Shown one piece after another: positions 12,379-21,417 of a stretch of 43,112 nucleotides of DNA. Within the stretch, counting starts at the first letter, position 1; every line of letters begins with the position of its first letter. The position numbers and the translations under genes are program-made. The DNA is taken from contig JANSWY010000037.1 in the NCBI GenBank assembly GCA_024743255.1, positions 1 to 43,112 of the forward strand, written 5' to 3'. Below the pieces are notes generated by a model. It made no database searches. It was not told the origin of the DNA and saw only the letters and a list, made by a program, of their open reading frames with translations. This DNA is from a bacterium. Its GTDB lineage: Bacteria; Bacteroidota; Bacteroidia; Cytophagales; Cyclobacteriaceae.

Positions 12379-12741
12379 TTATGACTGTCCAATATGGTTG
12401 GACTTGCTAAAATTCTGGAAATAATTTCCGTAAGTGCGCTGAAATTTTGCTTTTGGAGACAACCCGTATTGCATAATTTCCTCGTTGGCTAACTGATGGC
12501 CTGGTGAATACTTGGGACTAAACCCGCAATAGAATTCTTTGTCATCCAAATAAATGTAGCTCTGAGCATGGGTATCATACTTAATAGCTCCACCTAGTTG
12601 TTTCATAAATTTTAGGTATTCCATTAAAAGACTTCTGCTGATATCCATTTTTCTGGCAAATTCAATAGGTGTGCCAGTTGCTTTTTTTGATATGAGCCAA
12701 TTCATTCGCTCAATTCTCTCAATGTATTTTTTTAAGGACAT
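12379..12741 (-). CDS. Small winged-HTH DNA-binding protein
   Basis: A 120-aa protein whose first 70 residues form a helix-turn-helix of the HTH_11/winged type: IERMNWLISKKATGTPIEFA is followed by RKMDISRSLLMEYLKFMKQL as the recognition part, and IKYDTHAQSYIYLDDKEFYC as the wing. The rest is a short tail with no domain. Proteins of this layout are common in Bacteroidota and are usually called predicted transcriptional regulators. It is divergent from the XRE gene, with about 118 nt between the two starts to hold both promoters, and it is the nearest upstream gene on the same strand as the tRNA leader. Whether it regulates the island is unknown. Confidence 0.8.
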   Translation of the reverse strand: MSLKKYIERIERMNWLISKKATGTPIEFARKMDISRSLLMEYLKFMKQLGGAIKYDTHAQSYIYLDDKEFYCGFSPKYSPGHQLANEEIMQYGLSPKAKFQRTYGNYFQNFSKSNHIGQS

Positions 12742-12859
12742 AAAGTTGAATGTTTAGATTTAATGAATAGATTTGATTCTTATTGTGTCAAATATAGTTA
12801 CATAATGTAACAATACAAGATTTTTTGTTACTTTTATATTGTTAATTGGTATAATAGGT

Positions 12860-13285
12860 ATGAAAATTGGAGATAGACTAAAGAAAATCAGAAGAATTAA
12901 AGGGTTATCGCAACAAGAGCTTGCTGACCATTCTGGAGTGAAAAGGTCCACTGTGGCTAAAATTGAGCGGGATGATCAAAGACCACCTCTTGACTTCCTG
13001 ATCTCGTTTGCTACTTTATGTAACATGACATTGGATGATTTGATTGATATTAACAATGAGGATGAGGAAACGTCCTATGTTGAAGAGGAGAAGCCATCTT
13101 ATGGTGGAGGTGCTTCTAAGGAGTTCAATGTATTTCAGAGCATTCAGGACTTGGCAAACTCGCAGGATCCTTTTGAAAAAACTGCCATCAGTCAAAAATT
13201 AACCCGTGCAATTGGTGAATTAATGGAAGAAAATGCCAAATTGAAAACAGAATTAATTGAATGGCTCAAAAGTGGGAAGTCGTGA
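12860..13285 (+). CDS. XRE-family helix-turn-helix regulator
   Basis: A 141-aa cytoplasmic DNA-binding protein. The Cro/C1-type HTH is at residues 2-60 (GDRLKKIRRIKGLSQQELA, DHSGVKRSTVAKIERDDQRP), followed by an acidic linker with EDEETSYVEEE and a C-terminal coiled-coil segment (MEENAKLKTELIEWLKSG) likely for dimerisation. The ATG at 12860 fits the canonical start; an upstream TTG at 12839 adds residues with no conserved role. Its 3' end overlaps the next gene, so the two are cotranscribed. The target is unknown. Confidence 0.88.
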   Translation: MKIGDRLKKIRRIKGLSQQELADHSGVKRSTVAKIERDDQRPPLDFLISFATLCNMTLDDLIDINNEDEETSYVEEEKPSYGGGASKEFNVFQSIQDLANSQDPFEKTAISQKLTRAIGELMEENAKLKTELIEWLKSGKS

Positions 13286-14064
13286 AATATATTATCTGTT
13301 CACTCATTTTATTTACTGGTTTCATTTCTAAAAGTCAGATCCTGAAGGTGGATCGAGCAGAAGTTCATTCTGACAGTTCCTATTGGTCAGGAAGTATTGA
13401 TTTTAAATTCAATTTGAACAATCAAGCTGCTACGGTTGATGAAAACATCACTTTTGTGGGAACTCAACTTGGGGCAGACCTCAGTTATATTGGGAAGAAA
13501 CACCTTTATATGTTAGTCAATCAACTTCAATATTTTTCAACTGGGACGGGCCCATTTGTAAGTACTGGGTTCGCGCATTTTAGAGTGAATTGGTTGAGAG
13601 ATTCCAAGGTGTCCTATGAAACCTTTACTCAGATGCAATATGATGCTGGGAGAAATATGCAAAGTAGGTTTCTTTATGGAGGAGGGCTAAGGTTAAGCCT
13701 GATCCAGGCGGAAAAATCGTACTTCCACGCTGGGTTTGGCTTGATGTATGAAGATGAAAGATGGGAGGATTTTGAGGATGTGATTGTAGAGAGACAAATC
13801 TGGAAGACTACTAACTACATAGGAGCAAACTTTGCTTTTAATGATGCTAACTCATTACATACAACATTTTATTTCCAAACAGGAAAAGATACTGTAGATG
13901 ATGTTTATCGTACCAGAATAAGTGGAGATATTGGCTTACAGTTTTCAATTAGTGACAAGCTGAGCTTTACCACAAATTTTGCCCTTCAGTATGAAGACCG
14001 ACCAATAATTCCCATTAATAATATTGTCTATTCTTTGACTAATGGACTGAGGTTGAAATTTTAA
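13261..14064 (+). CDS. DUF481-like outer-membrane beta-barrel protein
   Basis: A 267-aa protein with a hydrophobic N-terminal signal (VVKYIICSLILFTGFISKSQ) and a body of alternating amphipathic strands ending in the C-terminal aromatic residue typical of outer-membrane barrels (LTNGLRLKF). Blocks such as WSGSIDFKFNLNNQAATVDE and LSYETFTQMQYDAGRNMQ-like strands resemble the DUF481 (salt-induced outer-membrane protein, YdiY) family. The start is the ATG at 13261 inside the XRE gene; a GTG at 13282, overlapping the XRE stop as GTGA, would be equally good and still leave the signal. Function is unknown. Confidence 0.82.
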   Translation: MAQKWEVVKYIICSLILFTGFISKSQILKVDRAEVHSDSSYWSGSIDFKFNLNNQAATVDENITFVGTQLGADLSYIGKKHLYMLVNQLQYFSTGTGPFVSTGFAHFRVNWLRDSKVSYETFTQMQYDAGRNMQSRFLYGGGLRLSLIQAEKSYFHAGFGLMYEDERWEDFEDVIVERQIWKTTNYIGANFAFNDANSLHTTFYFQTGKDTVDDVYRTRISGDIGLQFSISDKLSFTTNFALQYEDRPIIPINNIVYSLTNGLRLKF

Positions 14065-14130
14065 AAAATCGAATAGAATTTCCTCAATTAAGGAAGCTGA
14101 TCTTAAAGAAGTTTTCTTAACTTGCACGCC

Positions 14131-15252
14131 ATGGAAAACTTCGTTGTTTCAGCTAGAAAATATAGACCGCTTGGTTTTGATGAGGTAGTAGGGCAGGAGC
14201 ATATTACAACGACTTTGCAGAATGCTATCAAAAACAATCACCTCGCACAAGCGCTTTTGTTTTGTGGTCCGAGAGGTGTTGGTAAAACAACCTGTGCGAG
14301 AATTCTTGCAAGAGAAATAAACGATTTCCATACCGATAATGCTGTTGAAGGCAATACTTCACTTAATATTTATGAATTAGATGCTGCTTCCAATAACTCT
14401 GTGGACGATATCCGTAATCTGATCGATCAGGTTCGGTACCCTCCTCAGCAAGGAAAGTACAAAGTCTACATCATAGATGAGGTTCACATGCTTTCGACTG
14501 CTGCTTTCAATGCGTTTCTTAAGACTTTGGAAGAGCCACCATCTTATGCCATTTTCATTCTGGCAACAACAGAAAAGCATAAGGTGATCCCAACAATCTT
14601 GTCCAGATGTCAGATCTATGATTTCAATAGAATTGAGATCTCTGATATGACCAATCAACTTAGTAAGATCGCCGATAAGGAAGGACTAGAAGTTGAGGAT
14701 GAAGCACTGCATTTGATCGCTCAAAAGGCTGATGGCGCATTAAGAGATGCACTTTCTATTTTTGATTTGATTGTAACTTTCTCCTCTGAGAATAAGGTTA
14801 CCTATAAAAATACGATCAAGAACCTACATATTCTTGATTACGACTATTACTTCAAAGTAACAGATCATCTACTGGCAGAAGACATGTCTCAAACCATGTT
14901 GGTATTTGATGAAATCCTGAAAAATGGTTTTGATGGTCATAATTTCATTATTGGCTTATCAGAGCACATGAGAAACCTGATGGTTTGCAAAGACCAGGTG
15001 ACCATTCAACTATTGGAGGTTTCTGAGAATGTAAAAGCTAAATACAATGAGCAGGCTCAGAAATCGGAAATGTCATTTCTTCTAACAGCAATCAACTTGC
15101 TTAACCAATGCGATTTGGATTACAAGAATTCAAAGAACCAAAGGTTACATGTTGAGATTTGTCTAATGAAGTTGGCAAATGTCAGAAACGCCATAAGATT
15201 AGCCTCTGCCGGATCTGGTGACGAGGTAAAAAAAAAAGTAGCCCAGGCGTAG
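14131..15252 (+). CDS. dnaX: DNA polymerase III subunit gamma (dnaX, gamma frame)
   Basis: Clamp-loader ATPase. The frame from the ATG at 14131 gives a 373-aa product ending at an in-frame TAG just after an A10 run. AAA+ features are Walker A GPRGVGKTT (46-54), Walker B VYIIDE (112-117), sensor ATT (145-147) and SRC arginine finger (158-160). The four-cysteine zinc module that most DnaX proteins have between Walker A and the DAASNN block is missing: the stretch is only INDFHTDNAVEGNTSLNIYE with no cysteines. A TTG at 14122 is less likely as start than the ATG. Translation through the slip site would join this to the tau extension (573 aa in all). Convergent with the transglutaminase gene. Confidence 0.93.
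   Translation: MENFVVSARKYRPLGFDEVVGQEHITTTLQNAIKNNHLAQALLFCGPRGVGKTTCARILAREINDFHTDNAVEGNTSLNIYELDAASNNSVDDIRNLIDQVRYPPQQGKYKVYIIDEVHMLSTAAFNAFLKTLEEPPSYAIFILATTEKHKVIPTILSRCQIYDFNRIEISDMTNQLSKIADKEGLEVEDEALHLIAQKADGALRDALSIFDLIVTFSSENKVTYKNTIKNLHILDYDYYFKVTDHLLAEDMSQTMLVFDEILKNGFDGHNFIIGLSEHMRNLMVCKDQVTIQLLEVSENVKAKYNEQAQKSEMSFLLTAINLLNQCDLDYKNSKNQRLHVEICLMKLANVRNAIRLASAGSGDEVKKKVAQA
15228..15237 (+). promoter_or_regulatory. A10 slippery tract of dnaX
   Basis: Ten consecutive A (gtAAAAAAAAAAgt). A shift of -1 from the gamma frame, or loss/gain of bases by transcriptional slippage, enters a frame that stays open to 15851 and continues with a coherent DnaX C-terminal region. This matches gamma/tau production known from E. 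coli (A AAA AAG frameshift) and Thermus (A9 slippage). I see no strong downstream stem, which favours transcriptional slippage. An assembly error in a homopolymer is the trivial alternative. Confidence 0.75.
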
Positions 15253-15851
15253 TTACTGAAACTAAGCCAGCTGCTGAGACTAGTGCTGCACAACCTGTTT
15301 CAACACCAGCTTCTGAGAAACCCAAGTTAGTTACTAAGCCTAATGCAGGTGGTACTGTCAAAATTGATCCTGCGCTTGCCAAGCCGATCAAAAAGAAAAC
15401 TCCTACACTTTCATTAACTGATGATGGTGCTCCTGAAGAGGTAGTAAAAGAAGAGGAGAAGGTTGAAGAGATCAATGAAACTCTGGAATTCAATCAAGAA
15501 GAATTGAATAACGCACTTTCTGAATATATGGAGATCAGAAAACAGCAGGAAGCAAGTGATATGGAGTTGCTGATTCTCAATAAATCGTTTGAATTGCTAG
15601 AGAACTTTCAAATAAAGTTAGTCCTCTCCAATAGCCTGGAATTGAATATTCTTGAAAGAGCCGAGCAGGAACTTGTACAGTTTCTGAGAAAGAAGCTTCA
15701 AAATGGCAAAATCAAACTATTGCCGGAAATTAAAGAACAGGAAGCAAAGGACAAACTATACACTGATAGGGATAAGTTCCAATTCATGGTAGAAAAGAAC
15801 CCAGAGCTTCAAAAGCTTAAAGACCGACTTGGATTAGACTTTGAATTCTAA
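15238..15851 (+). CDS. dnaX: DnaX tau-specific C-terminal extension
   Basis: Frame reached by -1 slippage at the A10 tract, about 204 codons to TAA at 15849. The first part is a Pro/Ala/Lys/Thr-rich linker (VTETKPAAETSAAQPVSTPA and similar), then an acidic stretch and a helical domain from about 15490 (SEYMEIRKQQEASDMELLIL, LELNILERAEQELVQFLRKK, LKDRLGLDFEF) as in Bacteroidota tau subunits. It has no start codon of its own at the right place (only a TTG at 15504), which supports translation as part of DnaX. It would bind the replicative polymerase and helicase. Confidence 0.8.
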
Positions 15852-16516
15852 GTGATCTGTAAATTAAGGTCTTCCATCTTTAGCAAATGATGTGCAAGGT
15901 GCGGATAGTGTTTTGCTAACTCTCCAATAAACATTTCGTAAGGAACATCATTGAAAGAACCATATTCATGAATGTATTCCATGAACTGCCCTCCAGAGTG
16001 ATCAAACTCTTGAAATACTGCGTCATTCTCTCCATCAAACTCCAGTGTGTCAACATTTAGTTTCTCACATAAGCTTTTATTAAATATTGGAGCAAGCTTT
16101 ATCCATCTATCATGAAGGTATATTTCCGCATAACCATGGAAAACCAGTAAGTTGGTTTTTAATATTGCTTCCAGTTTAGCTGTACCGATGTGGTTTTTAA
16201 CGTTAGCGAATGCCATTCTACCCGGAATTCCTAAGACTCTTGCAGTTGAGACCAATAAACCACTTTTCTCAATGCAATATCCGTGATTTCTTGTAAGTAG
16301 ATGACTCGATTTTACTGCTTCTCTATTGAGATTTAAATTATACGGATCATAACGGAATCTTTCACGGATATCCAGAAATAGTGCCTGGATTTGTTCAATC
16401 GGATCTTTTACTCCGCTTGTGGTTTCTTTTGCGTAATCAATTACACTTTGATGATCAGAATTCAGGAATTCTCCTGGTAACAAAGCTTCTTCGATTTCCG
16501 TAAGTCGTTGATTCAT
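15848..16516 (-). CDS. Transglutaminase-like domain protein
   Basis: A soluble protein of about 222 aa with the transglutaminase-core fold (cysteine-protease-like or ligase). The start is set at the ATG at 16516 (MNQRLTEIEEALL); an earlier ATG at 16573 lies in the operator dyad and adds a poor N-terminus. Cys81 in NHGYCIEKSGLL and His127 in LVFHGYAEIYLHDRWIKLAP match the catalytic Cys and His. The third residue, usually Asp after WVxL, is here within WIKLAPIFN, so the triad may use another residue. No signal peptide. It ends with a 4-nt overlap on the dnaX stop. It is divergent from the TetR gene. Substrate unknown. Confidence 0.85.
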   Translation of the reverse strand: MNQRLTEIEEALLPGEFLNSDHQSVIDYAKETTSGVKDPIEQIQALFLDIRERFRYDPYNLNLNREAVKSSHLLTRNHGYCIEKSGLLVSTARVLGIPGRMAFANVKNHIGTAKLEAILKTNLLVFHGYAEIYLHDRWIKLAPIFNKSLCEKLNVDTLEFDGENDAVFQEFDHSGGQFMEYIHEYGSFNDVPYEMFIGELAKHYPHLAHHLLKMEDLNLQIT

Positions 16517-16561
16517 ATAATGTTGTCGTTTGAGTGAAGCAAATGTATATAATGATTTCTG

Positions 16562-16587
16562 AAAATTAGGCATTTATGCCTAATTTT
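16562..16587. promoter_or_regulatory. Perfect 12-bp dyad between transglutaminase and tetR genes
   Basis: aaaattaggcat and atgcctaatttt are exact inverse complements separated by tt. The dyad lies between divergent genes, 36 nt before the tetR ATG. That position and symmetry fit an operator for the TetR-family regulator, or a bidirectional promoter site. Confidence 0.6.
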
Positions 16588-16623
16588 TTATTTTCCTTTA
16601 TTTTTGTGAATATTAAAGTCAGA

Positions 16624-17265
16624 ATGAAGACTAGGGAGAAGATATTAGCAACATCGCTGGATTTATTTAACCAATATGGAATAAGTAATGTTTCCAGCAA
16701 GCATGTAAGTGAGGTAATGGGAATTAGCTATGGTAATTTATGTTACCATTTTCCCAAGAAGGATGATATTATTCTTCAACTATATCTTGATATGCAGGAA
16801 AAGCTCGATCAGCAATTTGAGCAGGTTCAAAGAGATATCTTCAATTTTGAATTCATGCTGGCTGGGTTGAAGGATTTATTTAATATTCTTTACGAGTACA
16901 AATTCATTTACCTGGGAATAACAAAAGTGATCCGTCATTTTGAAACCATCAAAAAACATGCTCAGGAGCAAAATCAAGTAAGAGGTAAGACGCTTAACAC
17001 GATTGGGACTTTTCTGGTTGAGCAAGGGTATTTGAAACCGTTTGAAAGTAAAGAGCATAAAGACATGTTAATTCATGCGCTGCTAATGGTTATCAACTCA
17101 TGGATATCTGATGCTGAGGTATTTTTTCAGAAAGAGGAAAATAAGATTGAATATTACGTGAAGCTATTCTTCAACATGGTAAAACCACTTCTTACAGAAC
17201 CAGGTCTTGAAAAGTACGAATTGATTTATGCCTATTTTGAAGAAATGAAGGTTGCTACGAAGTAA
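16624..17265 (+). CDS. TetR-family transcriptional regulator
   Basis: A 213-aa DNA-binding protein. The TetR HTH occupies residues 1-50 (KILATSLDLFNQYGISNVSS, GISYGNLCYHFPKKDDIILQ), with a longer helical ligand/dimer domain after it. The start at ATG 16624 (MKTREKI) was preferred to an upstream ATG at 16576 that falls in the dyad and adds a hydrophobic stretch. The ligand is unknown. The stop overlaps the convergent DUF2062 gene by 11 nt. It likely autoregulates through the adjacent perfect inverted repeat. Confidence 0.93.
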   Translation: MKTREKILATSLDLFNQYGISNVSSKHVSEVMGISYGNLCYHFPKKDDIILQLYLDMQEKLDQQFEQVQRDIFNFEFMLAGLKDLFNILYEYKFIYLGITKVIRHFETIKKHAQEQNQVRGKTLNTIGTFLVEQGYLKPFESKEHKDMLIHALLMVINSWISDAEVFFQKEENKIEYYVKLFFNMVKPLLTEPGLEKYELIYAYFEEMKVATK

Positions 17266-17725
17266 CGTTTTTGAATATTCTTAAGAACACAAAGTAAACT
17301 ATCGCATAAACAGGGATTGCAAATATTAACCAGCCCAAAGCACCTGATAATACGATATATCCTATTTCTCCAATTGCACCCCAAACATCTTCAGACAATA
17401 AAGTAATAACCTCATCTATTTTCTCGGAAGATATACTGGATCCTGTCATTAGTAAACCTAATTGTATGAATGGCACCAATACAGTCAGTTGGATTGGGTA
17501 CACAGCATAGTTAACTATCTGAATTGCGGCATGATTTAATCTGAAGACAAAGGCCAAAGCGATACAGATTATAGTCGTTGTACCTAGAATTGGGAAAATC
17601 CCCATGATAAAGCCAAAGGCCACAGATTGTGCTAGTTTTTCAGGGGAAGTGCCCTCCTTTAAGAATCCAAGGAGGGGTTGATATACCTTATTTAGGAAAT
17701 AGTTCTTAATCCTGGTTAAGATCAT
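17255..17725 (-). CDS. DUF2062 membrane protein
   Basis: A 156-aa inner-membrane protein. The DUF2062 signature sits at about 25-55 (GTSPEKLAQSVAFGFIMGIF, PILGTTTIICIALAFVFRL) with two further hydrophobic segments, around 75-95 (IVNYAVYPIQLTVLVPFIQL) and 118-150. The family is of unknown biochemical role, often linked to glycosyltransferases or lipid export. It overlaps the preceding gene by 4 nt (ATGA), so it is translationally coupled to the DUF3352 gene. Confidence 0.9.
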   Translation of the reverse strand: MILTRIKNYFLNKVYQPLLGFLKEGTSPEKLAQSVAFGFIMGIFPILGTTTIICIALAFVFRLNHAAIQIVNYAVYPIQLTVLVPFIQLGLLMTGSSISSEKIDEVITLLSEDVWGAIGEIGYIVLSGALGWLIFAIPVYAIVYFVFLRIFKNVTS

Positions 17726-19857
17726 TCCTGCAGTTTTCCATTTTTGTACTTTTCGCGTTTGATAAGATCACCGTCTTCATTGTAGAATTTCCATGTGCCA
17801 TCTGGTTTATCGTTTTTGTATTTTCCTTTTGTCTTTAATTCACCTGTTGGATAATACTCAAAGTAGCTTCCGTGTTTCTTTCCATCTTTCAGTTCTACTT
17901 CATAAAGGAGGTTTCCTTCTTCATCTTTTTCTTTCTGCTTCTTAGCTCCTAAATCCTCGATTTCAATTTCTGCGATCTCTATTTGTTCTCCTGGATCTAC
18001 ACGTAGTAAACTATCATAGTTGATCGTATCTCCAACAAATGGTACATCATACAATTTCGGATCAGGTAATTGCATGTTCTCTATAGATACCAATGCTTTA
18101 GTTCTATACATTTTTCCATCAGGATTGATTTTGAATGCTAACTGTGGGAAATCTTTAATAAAAGCACGTTTTTCCTTCAACAATTGAGCTGTTTCCTTAT
18201 CTATCATTGCTCCTTCGCTATTTTCCAGAAGAGGTAATTGCATGTAAAGCAAAGCACTGTGCTTCTCACCAATTTTATCCTCAAACTCCTGATATGACTC
18301 GAGATTAGCTAAAGTATTTTCAAGGATATAATCATCAATAATTCTTCTTAAAACCTGTGGTTGGTTACTGAATACAACATATTCATCTATGATAGCATAG
18401 TAAGGTCTATCAAAATGCTTGAAAAGATTACCCAATACAAGATTGAATAAACCTTTTACCGACATGAAATTTATTGGATATCCTTTATAAGTGATTGTTT
18501 TGAACTTGACAGGAGTCTTTCTCTTAATTTGTCGGCTTAAGAAAGCCATCTTTTCAGTAGCAAGCTTGGCACTTTTAGCTTTAAGAATCATTGCTGTTTC
18601 ATTATCATAGGAATCAGATTCTAATTGAATGATCGCAATTTCATCATCAATCCAGCCAGCAAAATCTTCTTTCAGGTCAACATCGAGAAATTTTTCAGTT
18701 CTTTTAGTGTACAGTTTATAGTCTTCACCAAGTTCTGGGTCTTCACGAATTTGCTGGTCAAAAGCATTGTAAAAGTCTGAGAATTCATTGAATCCCATAC
18801 TAAAGTACATGGAAGTTCTGGCAGGCAATACATGTGCGATATCCAGATTTCCGGTTCCTCCTGCTTCCATCAGATTCAGATAGGTTGGAAGGCTGTCATT
18901 GTAATTGGAGTATCCCTCCAAAAACAAAGCATCTTGCTCAACGTCGAAGTAAAAACCACTAAAAAGTAATGGTAGATTTTCCTTCATGATCTCGGTATTT
19001 TCCTCACCCATAAATGACTCCATGTATGGATAGAAAGTTTCATAGTTCAAATAAGTCCTAACCAAACCTTCTCCCAGAACCTTCTTTCTCACATCAATGA
19101 ATTCAAAATCTCTACTCAATGCGGCATCTTCACTTCCAGAAATTGATGCTTCTACCAAAGTATGAGTATAAGACCCAACAAGAAAATTATCGGTAAAGGT
19201 GAAATAGAGTGTTTCTTTGGTCTCAGGATCAAATTGTTCGTAGAGTGTTTGTTCTTTAAATTTTCGTTGAGTTAGATTTTCTTGCTTTGTTAACCAGGTA
19301 CGAACCACCCCTAAACCATTCATATCAATAATAAACAGATAATCATGTTCATCTTTTCTGTATGGATGGGCAGATAAATAAATGCTTCTGTCGCTTAATA
19401 CATCTATTACCTTATCAAAATCAGAAAGTGTTCCTTCCAGTTCCTGTAAGGCTTCACCATATTCTTTCCATTCATCATCCTTTTCAAGTGTCTTCCAGAT
19501 TCTGGTTCCACTGAGTTCTTTCCAGACGTTGTAAGCTTCATCCGTTTCAATAACAAATACAGCATTGGCCGGAACTAAATTTAATGGGTTGATTCTTGGT
19601 CCAGTTACTTCGGGGAATACGATCTTGTAACCATAGAATCCACCGGCACCCAAAACGATAACCAACAGAATCCATAAAACGGCAAAGCTTCTTTTTTTCT
19701 TAGGCTTTTCTGCTGGCGGAGTTGAAGCAACCGGTTCAGTTTCTGGGGCTTCTGATATATAGTCTTCGTTCGTTTCAGTTTCGCCTGGTTGATCTGAAAA
19801 AGTATCAGGGTTTTCGTCCTGTGGATCTTCTAATTCATTTGGTTCTTCTGGATACAT
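17722..19857 (-). CDS. DUF3352-type membrane-anchored protein with MORN-like tail
   Basis: A 711-aa protein. An acidic cytoplasmic N terminus rich in Glu/Pro/Thr (1-52) is followed by one transmembrane helix (about 58-78, FAVLWILLVIVLGAGGFYGY), then a large periplasmic part with DUF3352-like features (NAVFVIETDEAYNVWKELSG). The C-terminal 60 residues hold MORN-type repeats (GKKHGSYFEYYPTGELKTKG, KYKNDKPDGTWKFYNEDGD). Such repeats are common on Bacteroidota surface and toxin-antitoxin proteins. No catalytic motif is evident. It is upstream of and coupled to the DUF2062 gene. It diverges from pntAA across a 444-nt spacer. Confidence 0.85.
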   Translation of the reverse strand: MYPEEPNELEDPQDENPDTFSDQPGETETNEDYISEAPETEPVASTPPAEKPKKKRSFAVLWILLVIVLGAGGFYGYKIVFPEVTGPRINPLNLVPANAVFVIETDEAYNVWKELSGTRIWKTLEKDDEWKEYGEALQELEGTLSDFDKVIDVLSDRSIYLSAHPYRKDEHDYLFIIDMNGLGVVRTWLTKQENLTQRKFKEQTLYEQFDPETKETLYFTFTDNFLVGSYTHTLVEASISGSEDAALSRDFEFIDVRKKVLGEGLVRTYLNYETFYPYMESFMGEENTEIMKENLPLLFSGFYFDVEQDALFLEGYSNYNDSLPTYLNLMEAGGTGNLDIAHVLPARTSMYFSMGFNEFSDFYNAFDQQIREDPELGEDYKLYTKRTEKFLDVDLKEDFAGWIDDEIAIIQLESDSYDNETAMILKAKSAKLATEKMAFLSRQIKRKTPVKFKTITYKGYPINFMSVKGLFNLVLGNLFKHFDRPYYAIIDEYVVFSNQPQVLRRIIDDYILENTLANLESYQEFEDKIGEKHSALLYMQLPLLENSEGAMIDKETAQLLKEKRAFIKDFPQLAFKINPDGKMYRTKALVSIENMQLPDPKLYDVPFVGDTINYDSLLRVDPGEQIEIAEIEIEDLGAKKQKEKDEEGNLLYEVELKDGKKHGSYFEYYPTGELKTKGKYKNDKPDGTWKFYNEDGDLIKREKYKNGKLQE

Positions 19858-20301
19858 GGTGATATATGTAGTTATCTTATAAATCTAATTGGATTTCATC
19901 ACTTTCCCATGTCGCATTTCTAAAATTCTCAGTCACTCATTTGTTCATTATTAATAATCTTAGGAAGAATTGTAGAAAACGGTGAGTTTGACTATTGATA
20001 TTTTAATAAATTGGTATGCATACCGACAACTTTTCATCAAATTCAGGAATTTATTATCAGTTATTAAAAATTTGATAACATTAGATGAAATTTTGTGAAA
20101 ATTGTATTTCACCCTTCATTGCTGAACCTTCAGTTATGGATTTCTTTATATTCTCACCGAATGATTAAAATAATTTCAAAAATTACACCAATTATTATTG
20201 GGTAATTCAATAAAAACGAAGAATATTATTTTAATTACTTCTTTACAAAGCCAATAATAACTCGTAATATTGTTGCCACTTTTTAAGATAATTGAACACC
20301 T
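19858..20301. other. Divergent intergenic region between DUF3352 and pntAA genes
   Basis: About 444 nt, AT-rich, no gene. It contains the perfect 12-bp palindrome ggtatgcatacc (20013-20024), a candidate operator, and poly-A/T tracts. Both divergent promoters must lie here. I see no riboswitch or other recognisable element. Confidence 0.5.
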
Positions 20302-21417
20302 ATGAGAATCGGAGTACTAAAATGCCTGGAGGACCCATTGGTAGCCGCCACGCCGGTGACAGCTTCCAAGTGGATTAAGGAAGAAAATGAGGTGATATTT
20401 GAACAGGGAGCAGGAGAGCAAGCATATTTCCCTGATGAGGTTTATACGGAGGTTGGAGTGAAGGTTGTTTCAAGAGATGAAGTACTTCAACAATCAGATA
20501 TCATTATTACTGTTAGTTCAATTTCAGATGCGGATCTGAAGATGATTCCTGAGAAGACTAAGTTGGTGGGTATATTCAATCCACATATTAATACGGATTT
20601 AGTTTCTAAGTTTAATAACTCACATATTTTACCATTCAGCCTTGAGCTTTTGCCAAGAACATCAATTGCTCAATCAATGGATGTGCTGTCATCTTTAGCT
20701 TCTTTGGCCGGATATAAGGCAGTTATTTCTGCTGCCAATCTATTACCAGGTTATTTCCCAATGCTCACAACAGCAGCTGGAACAGTTCCTCCTGCAAAGG
20801 TTCTTGTATTAGGGGCTGGTGTAGCTGGATTACAAGCTATTGCAACTGCTAAAAGATTAGGAGCTGTAGTTGAGGCTTTTGATGTTAGATCGGCAGTAAA
20901 ACAGGAGGTGGAAAGTCTGGGAGCGAAATTTGTAGAAGTTGAAGGAAGCAGTGAAGATAAAGATGCCGGTGGATACGCGGTGGAGCAATCTGAAGAGTAT
21001 ATCAAAAAGCAAAAGGCGCTTATCCATGAAAAGGCAATGAAAGCTGATGTGGTAGTTACCACTGCTAACATACCTGGTAAGAAAGCCCCTGTATTGATAG
21101 AAAAGGCTACTGTAGATGCAATGAGTCCAGGAAGTGTTGTTGTTGATATGGCAAGTGCGACCGGAGGAAATTGTGAGTATTCAAAAGATAAAGAAACAGT
21201 TTTAGTTGGTGGAGTTTCAATCATTGGAGACTCAAAGCTTGCGGTTTCTCTTCCGAGAGAAGCTAGTAAGTTGTACGCTACTAATGTTTATAACTTCATT
21301 AAACACATGAGTAAGTCAGAAAGTGGATTTGACCTGACTGACGAAATAGTTAACCAACCATTCTTGGGTAATCCCGAGATATTACAAACCGAAGAACCTG
21401 TTAAAGTAGAACAATAA
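20302..21417 (+). CDS. pntAA: NAD(P) transhydrogenase subunit alpha part 1 (PntAA)
   Basis: NAD(H)-binding domain of the proton-translocating transhydrogenase, which transfers hydride between NADH and NADP+ driven by the proton gradient. A 371-aa protein with the alanine dehydrogenase/PNT N-terminal domain (1-135) and C-terminal NAD-binding Rossmann part with VLVLGAGVAGLQAIATAKRL (about 167-186). The mobile-loop region (SEEYIKKQKALIHEKAMKAD) and RDxN-like segment are present. In this split arrangement, PntAA is separate from the membrane part, as in Bacteroidota and Rhodospirillum. It overlaps pntAB by one base (TAATG). Confidence 0.95.
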   Translation: MRIGVLKCLEDPLVAATPVTASKWIKEENEVIFEQGAGEQAYFPDEVYTEVGVKVVSRDEVLQQSDIIITVSSISDADLKMIPEKTKLVGIFNPHINTDLVSKFNNSHILPFSLELLPRTSIAQSMDVLSSLASLAGYKAVISAANLLPGYFPMLTTAAGTVPPAKVLVLGAGVAGLQAIATAKRLGAVVEAFDVRSAVKQEVESLGAKFVEVEGSSEDKDAGGYAVEQSEEYIKKQKALIHEKAMKADVVVTTANIPGKKAPVLIEKATVDAMSPGSVVVDMASATGGNCEYSKDKETVLVGGVSIIGDSKLAVSLPREASKLYATNVYNFIKHMSKSESGFDLTDEIVNQPFLGNPEILQTEEPVKVEQ

